Assembly: GCA_934215455.1 (NCBI GenBank)
Contig: CAKPZX010000067.1
Span: forward strand, 1-5,920
Origin: an uncultured Streptococcus sp.
Lineage (GTDB): Bacteria; Bacillota; Bacilli; Lactobacillales; Streptococcaceae
Length of the DNA stretch: 5,920 nucleotides
Direction: 5' to 3'
Position 1 is the first letter of the stretch, and every line of letters starts with the position of its first letter. The translations under genes and the position numbers were made by a program. A model generated the notes under the pieces. It ran no database searches and had not been told where the DNA came from. It saw only the letters and a program-made list of their open reading frames with translations. Positions 1 to 5,692 of this stretch are shown here, one piece after another.

Positions 1-341
1 ATAGCTGCTTCTGCTTGTCCTTCTTGGTAGACACCAAAGGCTGCGTTCAAAACAACAACGGCTAAGATGATCATGGCATCTGTAAGGCCGTCCATTCCTT
101 CTGTAATCACAGAGAGAGCTGCGGCGATCAGCAAGATGATGATCATCAAATCTTTAAACTGATCGATAAACTTAGACAAGAGGCTACGTTTTTCACCTTC
201 GTCCAGTTCATTATGACCATAAGTCGCTAAACGTTCTTGAGCTTGAGCAGTTGACAAGCCTTCAATTGAAGAGTCCAATTCCTTTAGAACTTCTTCTTTA
301 CTCTGTGTATAAAACAAAGCTTTATTTTGTTCTTTTGACAA
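1..341 (-). CDS. mgtA: Mn2+/Ca2+-exporting P-type ATPase, N-terminal part (runs off the window)
   Basis: This is the N-terminal 113 codons of a P2-type cation-transporting ATPase in the plasma membrane. The reading is MSKEQNKALFYTQSKEEV, then a cation-ATPase N-terminal domain (about residues 10-65, with EGLS...RLATYGHNEL). Two membrane helices follow, about 66-82 (DLMIIILLIAAALSV) and 86-104 (TDAMIILAVVVLNAAFG). The GVYQEGQAEAA segment leads into the actuator domain. The phosphorylation motif DKTGT and the ion-site helices lie beyond the window, so ion specificity is not visible here. The start is TTG at 341, chosen because a full AAGGAGG lies 8 bases upstream and no ATG is nearby. The manganese riboswitch upstream and the N-terminal resemblance both point to streptococcal MgtA (also called CaxP), which is known to export Mn2+ and Ca2+. 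Family certain; ortholog assignment likely. Confidence 0.9.
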   Translation of the reverse strand, partial: MSKEQNKALFYTQSKEEVLKELDSSIEGLSTAQAQERLATYGHNELDEGEKRSLLSKFIDQFKDLMIIILLIAAALSVITEGMDGLTDAMIILAVVVLNAAFGVYQEGQAEAA

Positions 342-349
342 AATAATTT

Positions 350-356
350 CCTCCTT
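350..356 (-). promoter_or_regulatory. Ribosome binding site of the ATPase gene
   Basis: On the minus strand the sequence is AAGGAGG, fully complementary to the 16S rRNA 3' end, 8 bases before the TTG at 341. It decides the start codon. It lies just outside the anti-terminator hairpin (371-396), so control appears to act on transcription termination rather than by hiding this site. Confidence 0.85.
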
Positions 357-370
357 ATAGCTTTCTACTA

Positions 371-396
371 GGTCTCTTTTGCACAAAAAAGAGACC
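371..396 (-). promoter_or_regulatory. Competing (anti-terminator) hairpin
   Basis: A perfect 10-base-pair inverted repeat, GGTCTCTTTT / AAAAGAGACC, with a 6-base loop. On the minus strand its 5' arm uses GGTCTC (391-396), the 3' arm of the terminator, plus the terminator T tract. It therefore cannot coexist with the terminator and would hold the leader open once P1 is stable. It ends 15 bases before the ribosome binding site and does not cover it. Its role is inferred from pairing only. Confidence 0.65.
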
Positions 397-416
397 TGTT
401 TGAAAAAACAAGTCTC
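385..416 (-). terminator. Riboswitch-controlled intrinsic terminator
   Basis: On the minus strand GAGACTTGTTT (406-416) pairs over 11 base pairs (one G-U) with AAACAGGTCTC (391-401) around a TTTC loop, followed directly by six T (385-390). Its 5' arm includes CTTG, the 3' arm of the aptamer P1, so P1 and terminator exclude each other. Metal-bound aptamer should keep P1 and prevent termination, giving expression in high manganese. Confidence 0.9.
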
Positions 417-490
417 GCCGTTTAATATAGTGCCGGAAATAATTTCGTAATGACGACACTATCGCGGAAAACCGCCAGCTACTCCCTTGA
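409..490 (-). ncRNA. yybP-ykoY manganese riboswitch aptamer
   Basis: Read on the minus strand, the leader shows the conserved parts of the yybP-ykoY class in order. These are AAGGGAGTAGC (478-488, the first junction loop), a GCGG-TTTT-CCGC hairpin (464-475), TGTCGTCATTACGA (445-458, the second ligand loop), CCGGCACTAT (427-436) and the closing GCGAGACTTG (409-418). ATAGTG (457-462) pairs with CACTAT (427-432) to form the second arm. CAAG (486-489) pairs with CTTG (409-412) to close a short P1. This class binds Mn2+ between the two conserved loops. In streptococci it switches on the MgtA exporter when manganese is high. The uninterrupted P1 is only 4 base pairs, which looks short. Confidence 0.93.
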
Positions 491-498
491 GTGCTTTT

Positions 499-526
499 AT
501 TATACCATTTTTATAGAATAAAGCAA
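499..526 (-). promoter_or_regulatory. Promoter of the riboswitch-ATPase transcript
   Basis: Minus-strand TATAAT (499-504) is preceded by TGG, a full extended -10. A weak -35, TTGCTT (521-526), lies 16 bases upstream. The predicted start, at about 491-493, is right at the first aptamer base, as expected for a riboswitch leader of about 150 bases. Confidence 0.85.
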
Positions 527-553
527 GCGGGATCTCGAATAATTTAATGAGGT

Positions 554-937
554 CTATTCTTCCCATTCCACCAGTAATTGATAATTGGCAAATTCCTGTT
601 CTCCATCGAGAGTTAACAAACGATAAGAGACTTGCAAATGACCTGCTTCTAATTGAAAGAGATCTGTTGTAATCAAAAACTGCTGAATGCCCATCGGAGT
701 GGGAATGATTGCCCCACCATCTTCATTTTTGTAGAAACGCATGATGGATTTAGGACTTGAGAATCGTGTCATGACCAATTCATCGTTGGAAAATTTCAAA
801 GCAACCTTTTCATCTTCTTCATTGGTATACAAGAGATATTGAAAACCTGCTTTTTCCTTCCATTCACCTTGATAGTACTGATCAACGATTTCCATTTCTT
901 CTCCAAATCGAATGGTATTTTTAATGCGAATCTGCAT
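554..937 (-). CDS. DUF1934 (YwiB-like) calycin-type beta-barrel protein
   Basis: A 127-residue soluble protein with no signal peptide or membrane segment. It looks like a DUF1934/YwiB family member: an N-terminal strand MQIRIKNTIR, then alternating strands such as QYLLYTNEEDE, VALKFSNDELVMTRF and IMRFYKNEDGG, and a C-terminal YQLLVEWEE. The family is known for a lipocalin-like barrel and has no settled biochemical role, so none is assigned. Its length fits the family. The ATG at 937 is preceded by AAGGAG (944-949) with 6-base spacing, which favours it over the in-frame ATG at codon 15. It has its own divergent promoter. Downstream, no hairpin with a T tract is seen before the ATPase promoter, so transcripts probably run on into the manganese riboswitch. 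Confidence 0.85.
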   Translation of the reverse strand: MQIRIKNTIRFGEEMEIVDQYYQGEWKEKAGFQYLLYTNEEDEKVALKFSNDELVMTRFSSPKSIMRFYKNEDGGAIIPTPMGIQQFLITTDLFQLEAGHLQVSYRLLTLDGEQEFANYQLLVEWEE

Positions 938-970
938 CTTTGTCTCCTTCTCTTCTTTTCTTGCCTTACT

Positions 971-999
971 ATTCTATCAAATTTTACGCATTTTGACTG
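971..999 (-). promoter_or_regulatory. Promoter of the DUF1934 gene
   Basis: Minus-strand TAGAAT (971-976), one mismatch from TATAAT, carries the extended TG two bases before it (978-979). A poor -35, CAGTCA (994-999), lies 17 bases upstream. The predicted start at about 964 gives a leader of roughly 27 bases with AAGGAG at 944-949. It is back to back with the plus-strand promoter at 1041. Confidence 0.6.
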
Positions 1000-1017
1000 C
1001 CCCTATTAGCCTCTAGA

Positions 1018-1046
1018 TCGCAAAATAGGCTTTTTTTTGCTATAAT
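1018..1046 (+). promoter_or_regulatory. Extended -10 promoter giving a leaderless transcript
   Basis: TGC-TATAAT: a perfect -10 (1041-1046) with an extended TG at 1038-1039, preceded by a run of eight T. At 17-base spacing the -35 is poor (TCGCAA, 1018-1023). Only AGACCC separates the -10 from the ATG at 1053. The expected start is the A of that ATG, the only purine at normal distance. Confidence 0.8.
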
Positions 1047-1052
1047 AGACCC

Positions 1053-2363
1053 ATGAATGAAAAAGTCTTTCGCGATCCCGTACATGATTACGTTCATGTG
1101 GATCATCCCATCATTTATCAATTAATTAATAGTAAAGAATTTCAACGACTACGCCGCATCAAACAACTGGGGACATCTGGTTTTACCTTCCACGGTGGGG
1201 AGCATAGTCGTTTTTCTCACTGTCTTGGCGCCTATGAAATTTCAAGACGCATCCTGTCCATTTTTGAGGAAAAGTATGCAGAGCAATGGAATTCTGATGA
1301 AAACTTACTGACCATGACAGCCGCTCTTCTTCATGACATTGGACATGGTGCCTATTCCCATACCTTCGAAGGACTCTTTGGGACCGATCATGAAAAAATG
1401 ACCCAGCTGATCATCACCAGTCCAGAGACGGAGGTCAATCAGATCCTCTTGCAAGTGGCTCCTGATTTCCCAAATCGTGTAGCCAGCGTCATTGATCATA
1501 CCTATCCCAATAAACAAGTGGTGCAATTGATTTCTAGTCAAATCGATGTGGATCGGATGGATTATTTACTGCGGGATGCCTACTTTACGGGTGCTTCCTA
1601 TGGAAAATTTGACTTGACCCGTATTTTGCGCGTCATTCGACCGATTGAAAATGGCATTGCCTTCCAACAAAATGGCATGCACGCTGTCGAGGATTACGTG
1701 GTCAGCCGTTACCAAATGTATATGCAGGTCTACTTCCACCCGGCTACTCGTGCGATGGAAGTCCTCCTTCAAAATCTACTCAAACGCGCCAGAACCATTT
1801 ATCCAGATCAGAAAGAGTATTTTCAACTGACTTCACCTCGCTTGATTCCATTTTTTGAAGAAGAAGTCACTATCCAAGACTACCTAAATCTAGATGACGG
1901 TGTGATGAATACCTATTTCCAAGTCTGGATGGATAGTCCGGATACCATCTTGTCTGATCTTGCTCAGCGCTATATTAATCGGAAAGTCTTTAAATCGATT
2001 CTATTTACAGAAGATAAGCGAAAAGACTTAGCAATCCTTGAAAAACTGATTAAAGAGGTTGGGTTTAATCCAACCTACTACACCGCTATTCATCAAAATT
2101 TTGACCTGCCCTACGATATTTATCGACCAGAGCTTGAAAAACCGCGGACCCAGATCGAGATGATCCGAAAAGATGGGAGTCTCGCTGAATTGTCTCAGTT
2201 GTCTCCACTCGTCGCTGCTTTAGCAGGAACTCGCTATGGGGACAACCGCTTCTATTTCCCAAAAGAAATGCTGGAGGTTAATGGACTTTTCAGTAAGCAG
2301 GTAGAGGAATTCACTTCCTATATCACAAATGATTATTTTACAGGAGAGACGGATGTCCATTAA
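1053..2363 (+). CDS. HD-domain deoxynucleoside triphosphate triphosphohydrolase (SAMHD1/EF1143-like)
   Basis: A 436-residue cytosolic HD phosphohydrolase (COG1078 type). Relatives, including Enterococcus EF1143 and human SAMHD1, hydrolyse dNTPs to deoxynucleoside plus triphosphate, often with dNTP allosteric control. The HD metal site is complete: H56 in SRFSHCLG, H94-D95 in LLHDIGHGAYSH, and D167 in QIDVDRMDYLLRD. The supporting H98, H103 and H113 correspond to SAMHD1 catalytic-region histidines. The N-terminal KVFRDPVHDYVHV and FQRLRRIKQLG are family hallmarks. The C-terminal half (about 230-436) is the helical part used for oligomerisation and allostery. The start is fixed by the family N-terminus, yet no ribosome binding site precedes it and the promoter -10 ends 6 bases before the ATG, so translation is probably leaderless. 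It is first in a four-gene run and overlaps the next gene by 11 bases. Substrate is inferred from family. Confidence 0.92.
   Translation: MNEKVFRDPVHDYVHVDHPIIYQLINSKEFQRLRRIKQLGTSGFTFHGGEHSRFSHCLGAYEISRRILSIFEEKYAEQWNSDENLLTMTAALLHDIGHGAYSHTFEGLFGTDHEKMTQLIITSPETEVNQILLQVAPDFPNRVASVIDHTYPNKQVVQLISSQIDVDRMDYLLRDAYFTGASYGKFDLTRILRVIRPIENGIAFQQNGMHAVEDYVVSRYQMYMQVYFHPATRAMEVLLQNLLKRARTIYPDQKEYFQLTSPRLIPFFEEEVTIQDYLNLDDGVMNTYFQVWMDSPDTILSDLAQRYINRKVFKSILFTEDKRKDLAILEKLIKEVGFNPTYYTAIHQNFDLPYDIYRPELEKPRTQIEMIRKDGSLAELSQLSPLVAALAGTRYGDNRFYFPKEMLEVNGLFSKQVEEFTSYITNDYFTGETDVH
2342..2346 (+). promoter_or_regulatory. Ribosome binding site deciding the HAD phosphatase start
   Basis: AGGAG inside the last codons of the HD gene, 6 bases before the ATG at 2353. 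It supports that ATG over the in-frame ATG at 2329, which has no such site and would add eight residues not seen in the family. Confidence 0.8.
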
Positions 2364-3159
2364 ATTAGTTGCGATCGATATCGACGGTACACTTCTCAAT
2401 TCAAAAAAAGAGATCACACCTTCTGTATTTGAAGCCATTCAAGACGCTAAAGCCGCAGGCGTTAAAATCGTGATCACAACCGGTCGTCCTATCGCAGGGG
2501 TCTCAAAACTTTTAAAAGAACTCCATTTGATGGATCCTGGAGACTATGTCATTACCTTTAATGGCGGTCTGGTCCAAGAAACCGCTACTGGAAAAGAACT
2601 CATCAAAGACCTTTTAGATTATGAGGACTATCTCGATATCGAGTCTCTTGCTAACAAACTCCAAATCCACTCTCATGCTATTACTAAAGACGGCATCTAT
2701 ACCAGCAATCGAGATATCGGACGCTACACCATTCATGAATCTCAACTGGTCAATATGCCCCTTTATTACCGGACGCCTGAAGAAGTTCGTGAGAAAGAAT
2801 TTGTCAAGGCCATGTATATCGATGAACCAGACATTCTGGATGCTGCGATCGCAAAAATCCCTAAAGAATTCACCGACCGCTTCACTATGGTCAAATCAGC
2901 TCCTTTTTATTTAGAAATTCTAGGGAAAACAACCAATAAGGGAGCAGCTGTTCTTCATCTAGCTGAACAACTTGGAATCCAGCAAGAAGAAACCATGGCC
3001 ATCGGAGATGAGGAAAATGACCGTTCCATGCTAGAAGTCGTGGGACATGCCGTCGTTATGGAGAATGGCAATCCAGCTCTTAAAAAAATTGCTACAACTA
3101 TCACCAAATCAAATGATGAATCTGGCGTTGCATACGCCATTAGAAAGTGGGTATTATAA
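2353..3159 (+). CDS. Cof-type HAD-superfamily phosphatase (HAD-IIB, YidA-like)
   Basis: A 268-residue cytosolic Mg2+-dependent phosphatase. All four HAD motifs are present: motif I D9-I-D11-GTLL with the nucleophile D9, motif II T43 in ITTGRP, motif III K196 in TTNKGA, and motif IV GDEEND (D219, D223). The insert between motifs II and III (about residues 80-190) is the large C2 cap of the Cof/YidA group, with the typical YLEIL and NKGAAV passages leading back to the core. The group typically dephosphorylates sugar phosphates, flavin or pyridoxal phosphates, so the substrate cannot be read from sequence. The length matches the family (about 270). Its start overlaps the 3' end of the HD gene by 11 bases and its stop is 3 bases before murM, implying co-transcription and coupled translation. 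Confidence 0.92.
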   Translation: MSIKLVAIDIDGTLLNSKKEITPSVFEAIQDAKAAGVKIVITTGRPIAGVSKLLKELHLMDPGDYVITFNGGLVQETATGKELIKDLLDYEDYLDIESLANKLQIHSHAITKDGIYTSNRDIGRYTIHESQLVNMPLYYRTPEEVREKEFVKAMYIDEPDILDAAIAKIPKEFTDRFTMVKSAPFYLEILGKTTNKGAAVLHLAEQLGIQQEETMAIGDEENDRSMLEVVGHAVVMENGNPALKKIATTITKSNDESGVAYAIRKWVL

Positions 3160-3162
3160 GAA

Positions 3163-4374
3163 ATGTACCATTACCAGCTAGGAATTTCTGCTAGTGAGCA
3201 TGATGACTTTGTTATTCAGAGTGACCAAACCAATCTCTTACAAAGTAGCTCATGGGCAAAAATCAAAGATAATTGGGGAAATGAACGGGTTGGTTTTTAT
3301 CAAGAAGACCAATTAGTCGCTGTTGCAAGCATCTTGATTCAACCCCTGCCACTTGGCTTTTCCATGCTCTATATTCCTCGTGGCCCCATCATGGATTACC
3401 AAAACAAGGAGCTGGTCTCATATGTGATCCAGTCCCTTAAAAAAATTGCCAAACAATACAAGGCCTTGTTTGTGAAATTTGATCCAAGTCTTTTCTTGAG
3501 TAAACACTTGATTGGACAAGAACAGACGGAAGCTCCTGCCGTGCAAGAAGTGATCGATACCCTAACAAAAGAAGGGATTGAATGGACTGGCCGAACCAGT
3601 GATATGGCAGAAAATATCCAACCACGCTTTCAAGCGAATATCCACAAAGAGTTTTTCACTGAGCAAGATCTTTCAAAATCTACTCGACAAGCCATCCGAA
3701 CTGCTCGAAACAAAGGGATCCAAGTCCAATTTGGCGGGACCGAATTGTTAGAGGACTTCGCTTCTCTCATGAAAAAGACTGAAGCTCGTAAAAGCATTCA
3801 TTTGCGTGGAAAAGACTACTACGAAAAACTACTCACAACCTACCAAGGACAATCCTACATTACTTTGTCTACTCTAGATCTCGAGAAACGGAAAAGCTCC
3901 CTTATAAAAGATCTTGAAAAAAACATGGCAGAGGCTGAAAAATTCACAGAAAAAACAAAGCCTGGCAAGGTTGAGAATAACCAAAAAGAAAAAGAGCGCA
4001 TAGAGGAAGAACTGCAATTTCTTGAGCAGCATCTCCAAGCAGGTAGACAGGTTGTTCCTTTATCTGGGACCTTAACCCTTGAATTCGGTGGGACATCTGA
4101 AAATGTTTATGCAGGGATGGATGAAGAATTCCGCCGCTACCAACCTGCTATCCTCACCTGGTATGAAACTGCCCAACACGCTTTTGATCGTGGTGCTTCT
4201 TGGCAAAATATGGGGGGCATTGAAAATTCACTCGATGGTGGTCTCTATCATTTCAAATCAAAATTTAATCCTGTCATTGAAGAATTTGTTGGGGAATTCA
4301 ACCTCCCAACCAGTCCACTTTATCCACTTGTAAACAAAGTCTACAAGATCCGGAAAAAATTAAGGAGTAAATAA
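3163..4374 (+). CDS. murM: MurM-like lipid II L-Ser/L-Ala ligase (FemAB family)
   Basis: A 403-residue FemABX-family aminoacyl-tRNA-dependent ligase, close to pneumococcal MurM in length (just over 400). MurM works at the inner membrane face, moving Ser or Ala from tRNA to the lysine side chain of lipid II. This is the first residue of the branched cross-bridge, important for beta-lactam resistance; MurM also deacylates mischarged tRNA. Two GNAT-like domains are visible: about 1-155 (with LQSSSWAKIK and MLYIPRGPIMDY) and 156-385 (LSKSTRQAIRTARNKGI; ENVYAGMDEEFRRY; NMGGIENSLDGGLYHFKSKF). The second is interrupted by a charged coiled-coil arm at about 240-292, which contacts tRNA in this family. 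There is no strong ribosome binding site before the ATG, only a weak AAGTGG, and the gene starts 3 bases after the previous stop, suggesting translational coupling. Ser versus Ala preference is not determinable here. Confidence 0.93.
   Translation: MYHYQLGISASEHDDFVIQSDQTNLLQSSSWAKIKDNWGNERVGFYQEDQLVAVASILIQPLPLGFSMLYIPRGPIMDYQNKELVSYVIQSLKKIAKQYKALFVKFDPSLFLSKHLIGQEQTEAPAVQEVIDTLTKEGIEWTGRTSDMAENIQPRFQANIHKEFFTEQDLSKSTRQAIRTARNKGIQVQFGGTELLEDFASLMKKTEARKSIHLRGKDYYEKLLTTYQGQSYITLSTLDLEKRKSSLIKDLEKNMAEAEKFTEKTKPGKVENNQKEKERIEEELQFLEQHLQAGRQVVPLSGTLTLEFGGTSENVYAGMDEEFRRYQPAILTWYETAQHAFDRGASWQNMGGIENSLDGGLYHFKSKFNPVIEEFVGEFNLPTSPLYPLVNKVYKIRKKLRSK
4361..4367 (+). promoter_or_regulatory. Ribosome binding site of murN
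   Basis: TAAGGAG within the last codons of murM, 12 bases before the murN ATG at 4380. The match is strong but the spacing is long. It is the only good site near this start, and the start agrees with the MurN N-terminus MTLTTISKEEF. Confidence 0.7.
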
Positions 4375-4379
4375 GTTAC

Positions 4380-5615
4380 ATGACTCTTACGACAATTTCA
4401 AAAGAAGAATTTACCTCATTTGCAAATACTGTCTCCCATCGCTCTTTTATCCAGTCTGCTGAAATGGCAGATCTGCTTGAAAAGCGAGGAAACACGGTCC
4501 AATTTATCGCTTGGAAACAAGAAGATCAAGTCCAAGTGGCAGCGATCTTGTACAGCCTTCCTATGACAGGTGGTCTCCATATGGAAATCAATTCTGGCCC
4601 CCTTTACCAAGAGGAGGCTTTGCTAGAACCCTTCTATGCAGCCTTAAAAGACTATGCGAAAGAAAATGGGGCTATTGAACTCGTTATCAAGCCCTATGAT
4701 ACCTATCAAACTTTTGACAGTGACGGCAATCCAACCAGTGAAGAGCAAACTCATTTTATGGATACCCTAAAAAAATTGGGCTATCAGCATGACGGTTTAA
4801 CAACAGGTTATCCAGGAGGAGAAGGTGATTGGCATTATGTGAAAGATATGGAGGGCATCACCGAAAAAAATCTTCTCAAGAGCTTCAGTAAAAAAGGAAA
4901 GCCACTTGTCAAAAAAGCCAAATCTTTCGGTATTGAACTGAAACGATTAAACCGAGATGAACTGCAACTCTTTAAGGATATTACTTCCTCTACCAGTGAC
5001 CGTCGCGACTATCAAGATAAGACCTTGGATTATTACCAAACCTTCTATGATAGTTTTGGCGACAAAGCAGATTTCATGATCGCAACGCTGAACTTTCACC
5101 AATACTACACGAATCTTGAAAAAGACCAAGGAAAACTAGCACAGAAAATTGAGAAATTACAGAAAGATCTTGAAGTCAACCCACATTCAGAGAAAAAACA
5201 AAATCAACTTCGTGAATTCTCTAGCCAGTTTGATACCTTTGAGGTGAGAAAGAAGGAAGCGAAAGAATATATAGAAAAATATGGAGATCAAGACGTCATT
5301 CTTGCAGGAAGTCTCTTCGTCTATATGCCACAAGAATCCACCTATTTATTCAGTGGCTCTTATACAGAATTTAATAAGTTCTATGCTCCTGCTGTTCTCC
5401 AAGAATATATGATGCTTGAAACCATCAAACGTGGTATCCCAAGATATAACTTCCTTGGTATTCAAGGGGTCTTCGACGGCTCAGATGGTGTGCTTCGTTT
5501 CAAACAAAACTTCAACGGCTACATCGTCCGTAAGATGGGGACCTTCCGTTATTACCCAAGTCCTTTGAAATACAAACTGATTTCTCTCATTAAGAAACTA
5601 TTAGGACGTTCCTAA
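4380..5615 (+). CDS. murN: MurN-like lipid II branched-peptide L-Ala ligase (FemAB family)
   Basis: A 411-residue FemABX-family ligase matching MurN in length (about 410). MurN adds the second residue, L-Ala, from Ala-tRNA to the amino acid placed by MurM, completing the dipeptide branch on lipid II. Domain 1 is about 1-155 (SFIQSAEMADLLEKRG; GGLHMEINSGPL; LTTGYPGGEGDWHYV). Domain 2 starts at LLKSFSKKGKPLVKKAKSFGI (from about 165) and resumes after a coiled-coil arm at about 242-300. It ends in LFSGSYTEFNKFYAP and NFLGIQGVFDGSDGVLRFKQNF, which align with the corresponding segments of the upstream MurM and show the two are diverged tandem paralogs. The gene follows murM after 5 bases and ends the operon; a hairpin with a T-rich tail lies just after its stop. 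MurN has little effect without MurM, consistent with co-expression. Confidence 0.93.
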   Translation: MTLTTISKEEFTSFANTVSHRSFIQSAEMADLLEKRGNTVQFIAWKQEDQVQVAAILYSLPMTGGLHMEINSGPLYQEEALLEPFYAALKDYAKENGAIELVIKPYDTYQTFDSDGNPTSEEQTHFMDTLKKLGYQHDGLTTGYPGGEGDWHYVKDMEGITEKNLLKSFSKKGKPLVKKAKSFGIELKRLNRDELQLFKDITSSTSDRRDYQDKTLDYYQTFYDSFGDKADFMIATLNFHQYYTNLEKDQGKLAQKIEKLQKDLEVNPHSEKKQNQLREFSSQFDTFEVRKKEAKEYIEKYGDQDVILAGSLFVYMPQESTYLFSGSYTEFNKFYAPAVLQEYMMLETIKRGIPRYNFLGIQGVFDGSDGVLRFKQNFNGYIVRKMGTFRYYPSPLKYKLISLIKKLLGRS

Positions 5616-5618
5616 CTC

Positions 5619-5647
5619 AAAAGACCAGCTTTGTAGCTGTTCTTTTC
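5619..5647 (+). terminator. Intrinsic terminator of the HD-HAD-murM-murN operon
   Basis: CAGCT-TTGT-AGCTG (5626-5639) forms a 5-base-pair stem. After one C/T mismatch it extends by AAAAGA (5619-5624) pairing with TCTTTT (5641-5646). The 3' side is the T-rich TTCTTTTCT, which serves as the U tract. It begins 4 bases after the murN stop. Confidence 0.65.
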
Positions 5648-5653
5648 TACTAT

Positions 5654-5684
5654 AAAAAAAAGACGAGAAATCTCTCGCCTTTTT
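5654..5684 (-). terminator. tpiA terminator, possibly bidirectional
   Basis: On the minus strand GGCGAGA (5673-5679) pairs with TCTCGTC (5662-5668) around a GATT loop, including one G-U, followed by eight T (5654-5661). On the plus strand the same hairpin has an A/C mismatch where the G-U sits and a shorter T5 tail, so it should work better for tpiA while acting as a backup for murN transcripts. Confidence 0.85.
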
Positions 5685-5692
5685 ATATGTCA

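Noticed and set aside
993..998. TTGACT as a plus-strand -35 box.
   Set aside because: It is 42 bases from the TATAAT at 1041, and nothing resembling a -10 lies 16-18 bases downstream of it.
1002..1038. Possible intrinsic terminator: CCTATT/AATAGG stem followed by eight T.
   Set aside because: The stem is only 6 base pairs with a 16-base loop, and no plus-strand gene in the window lies upstream for it to terminate. The T run fits better as promoter spacer, and the dyad is kept only as a possible operator.
1305..1772. Open frames on the minus strand within the HD phosphohydrolase gene.
   Set aside because: They are antisense shadows of a gene with complete HD motifs, have no plausible ribosome binding sites and resemble no family.
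2329..2352. Upstream in-frame ATG extending the HAD phosphatase by eight residues.
   Set aside because: It has no ribosome binding site and the extra residues are not part of the Cof family N-terminus. The ATG at 2353 has AGGAG at 6-base spacing, and the motif I strand follows directly.
2220..2438. Minus-strand open frame across the HD/HAD junction.
   Set aside because: It is antisense to two well-supported genes and encodes low-complexity sequence with no recognisable domain.
3880..4050. The lysine- and glutamate-rich segment of MurM as an inserted or foreign stretch.
   Set aside because: It is the coiled-coil arm expected in MurM proteins, and MurN has the equivalent arm at the same place.
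4079..4333. Plus-strand frame inside the 3' part of murM.
   Set aside because: It is an alternative frame of the conserved MurM C-terminal domain, and no ribosome binding site precedes it.
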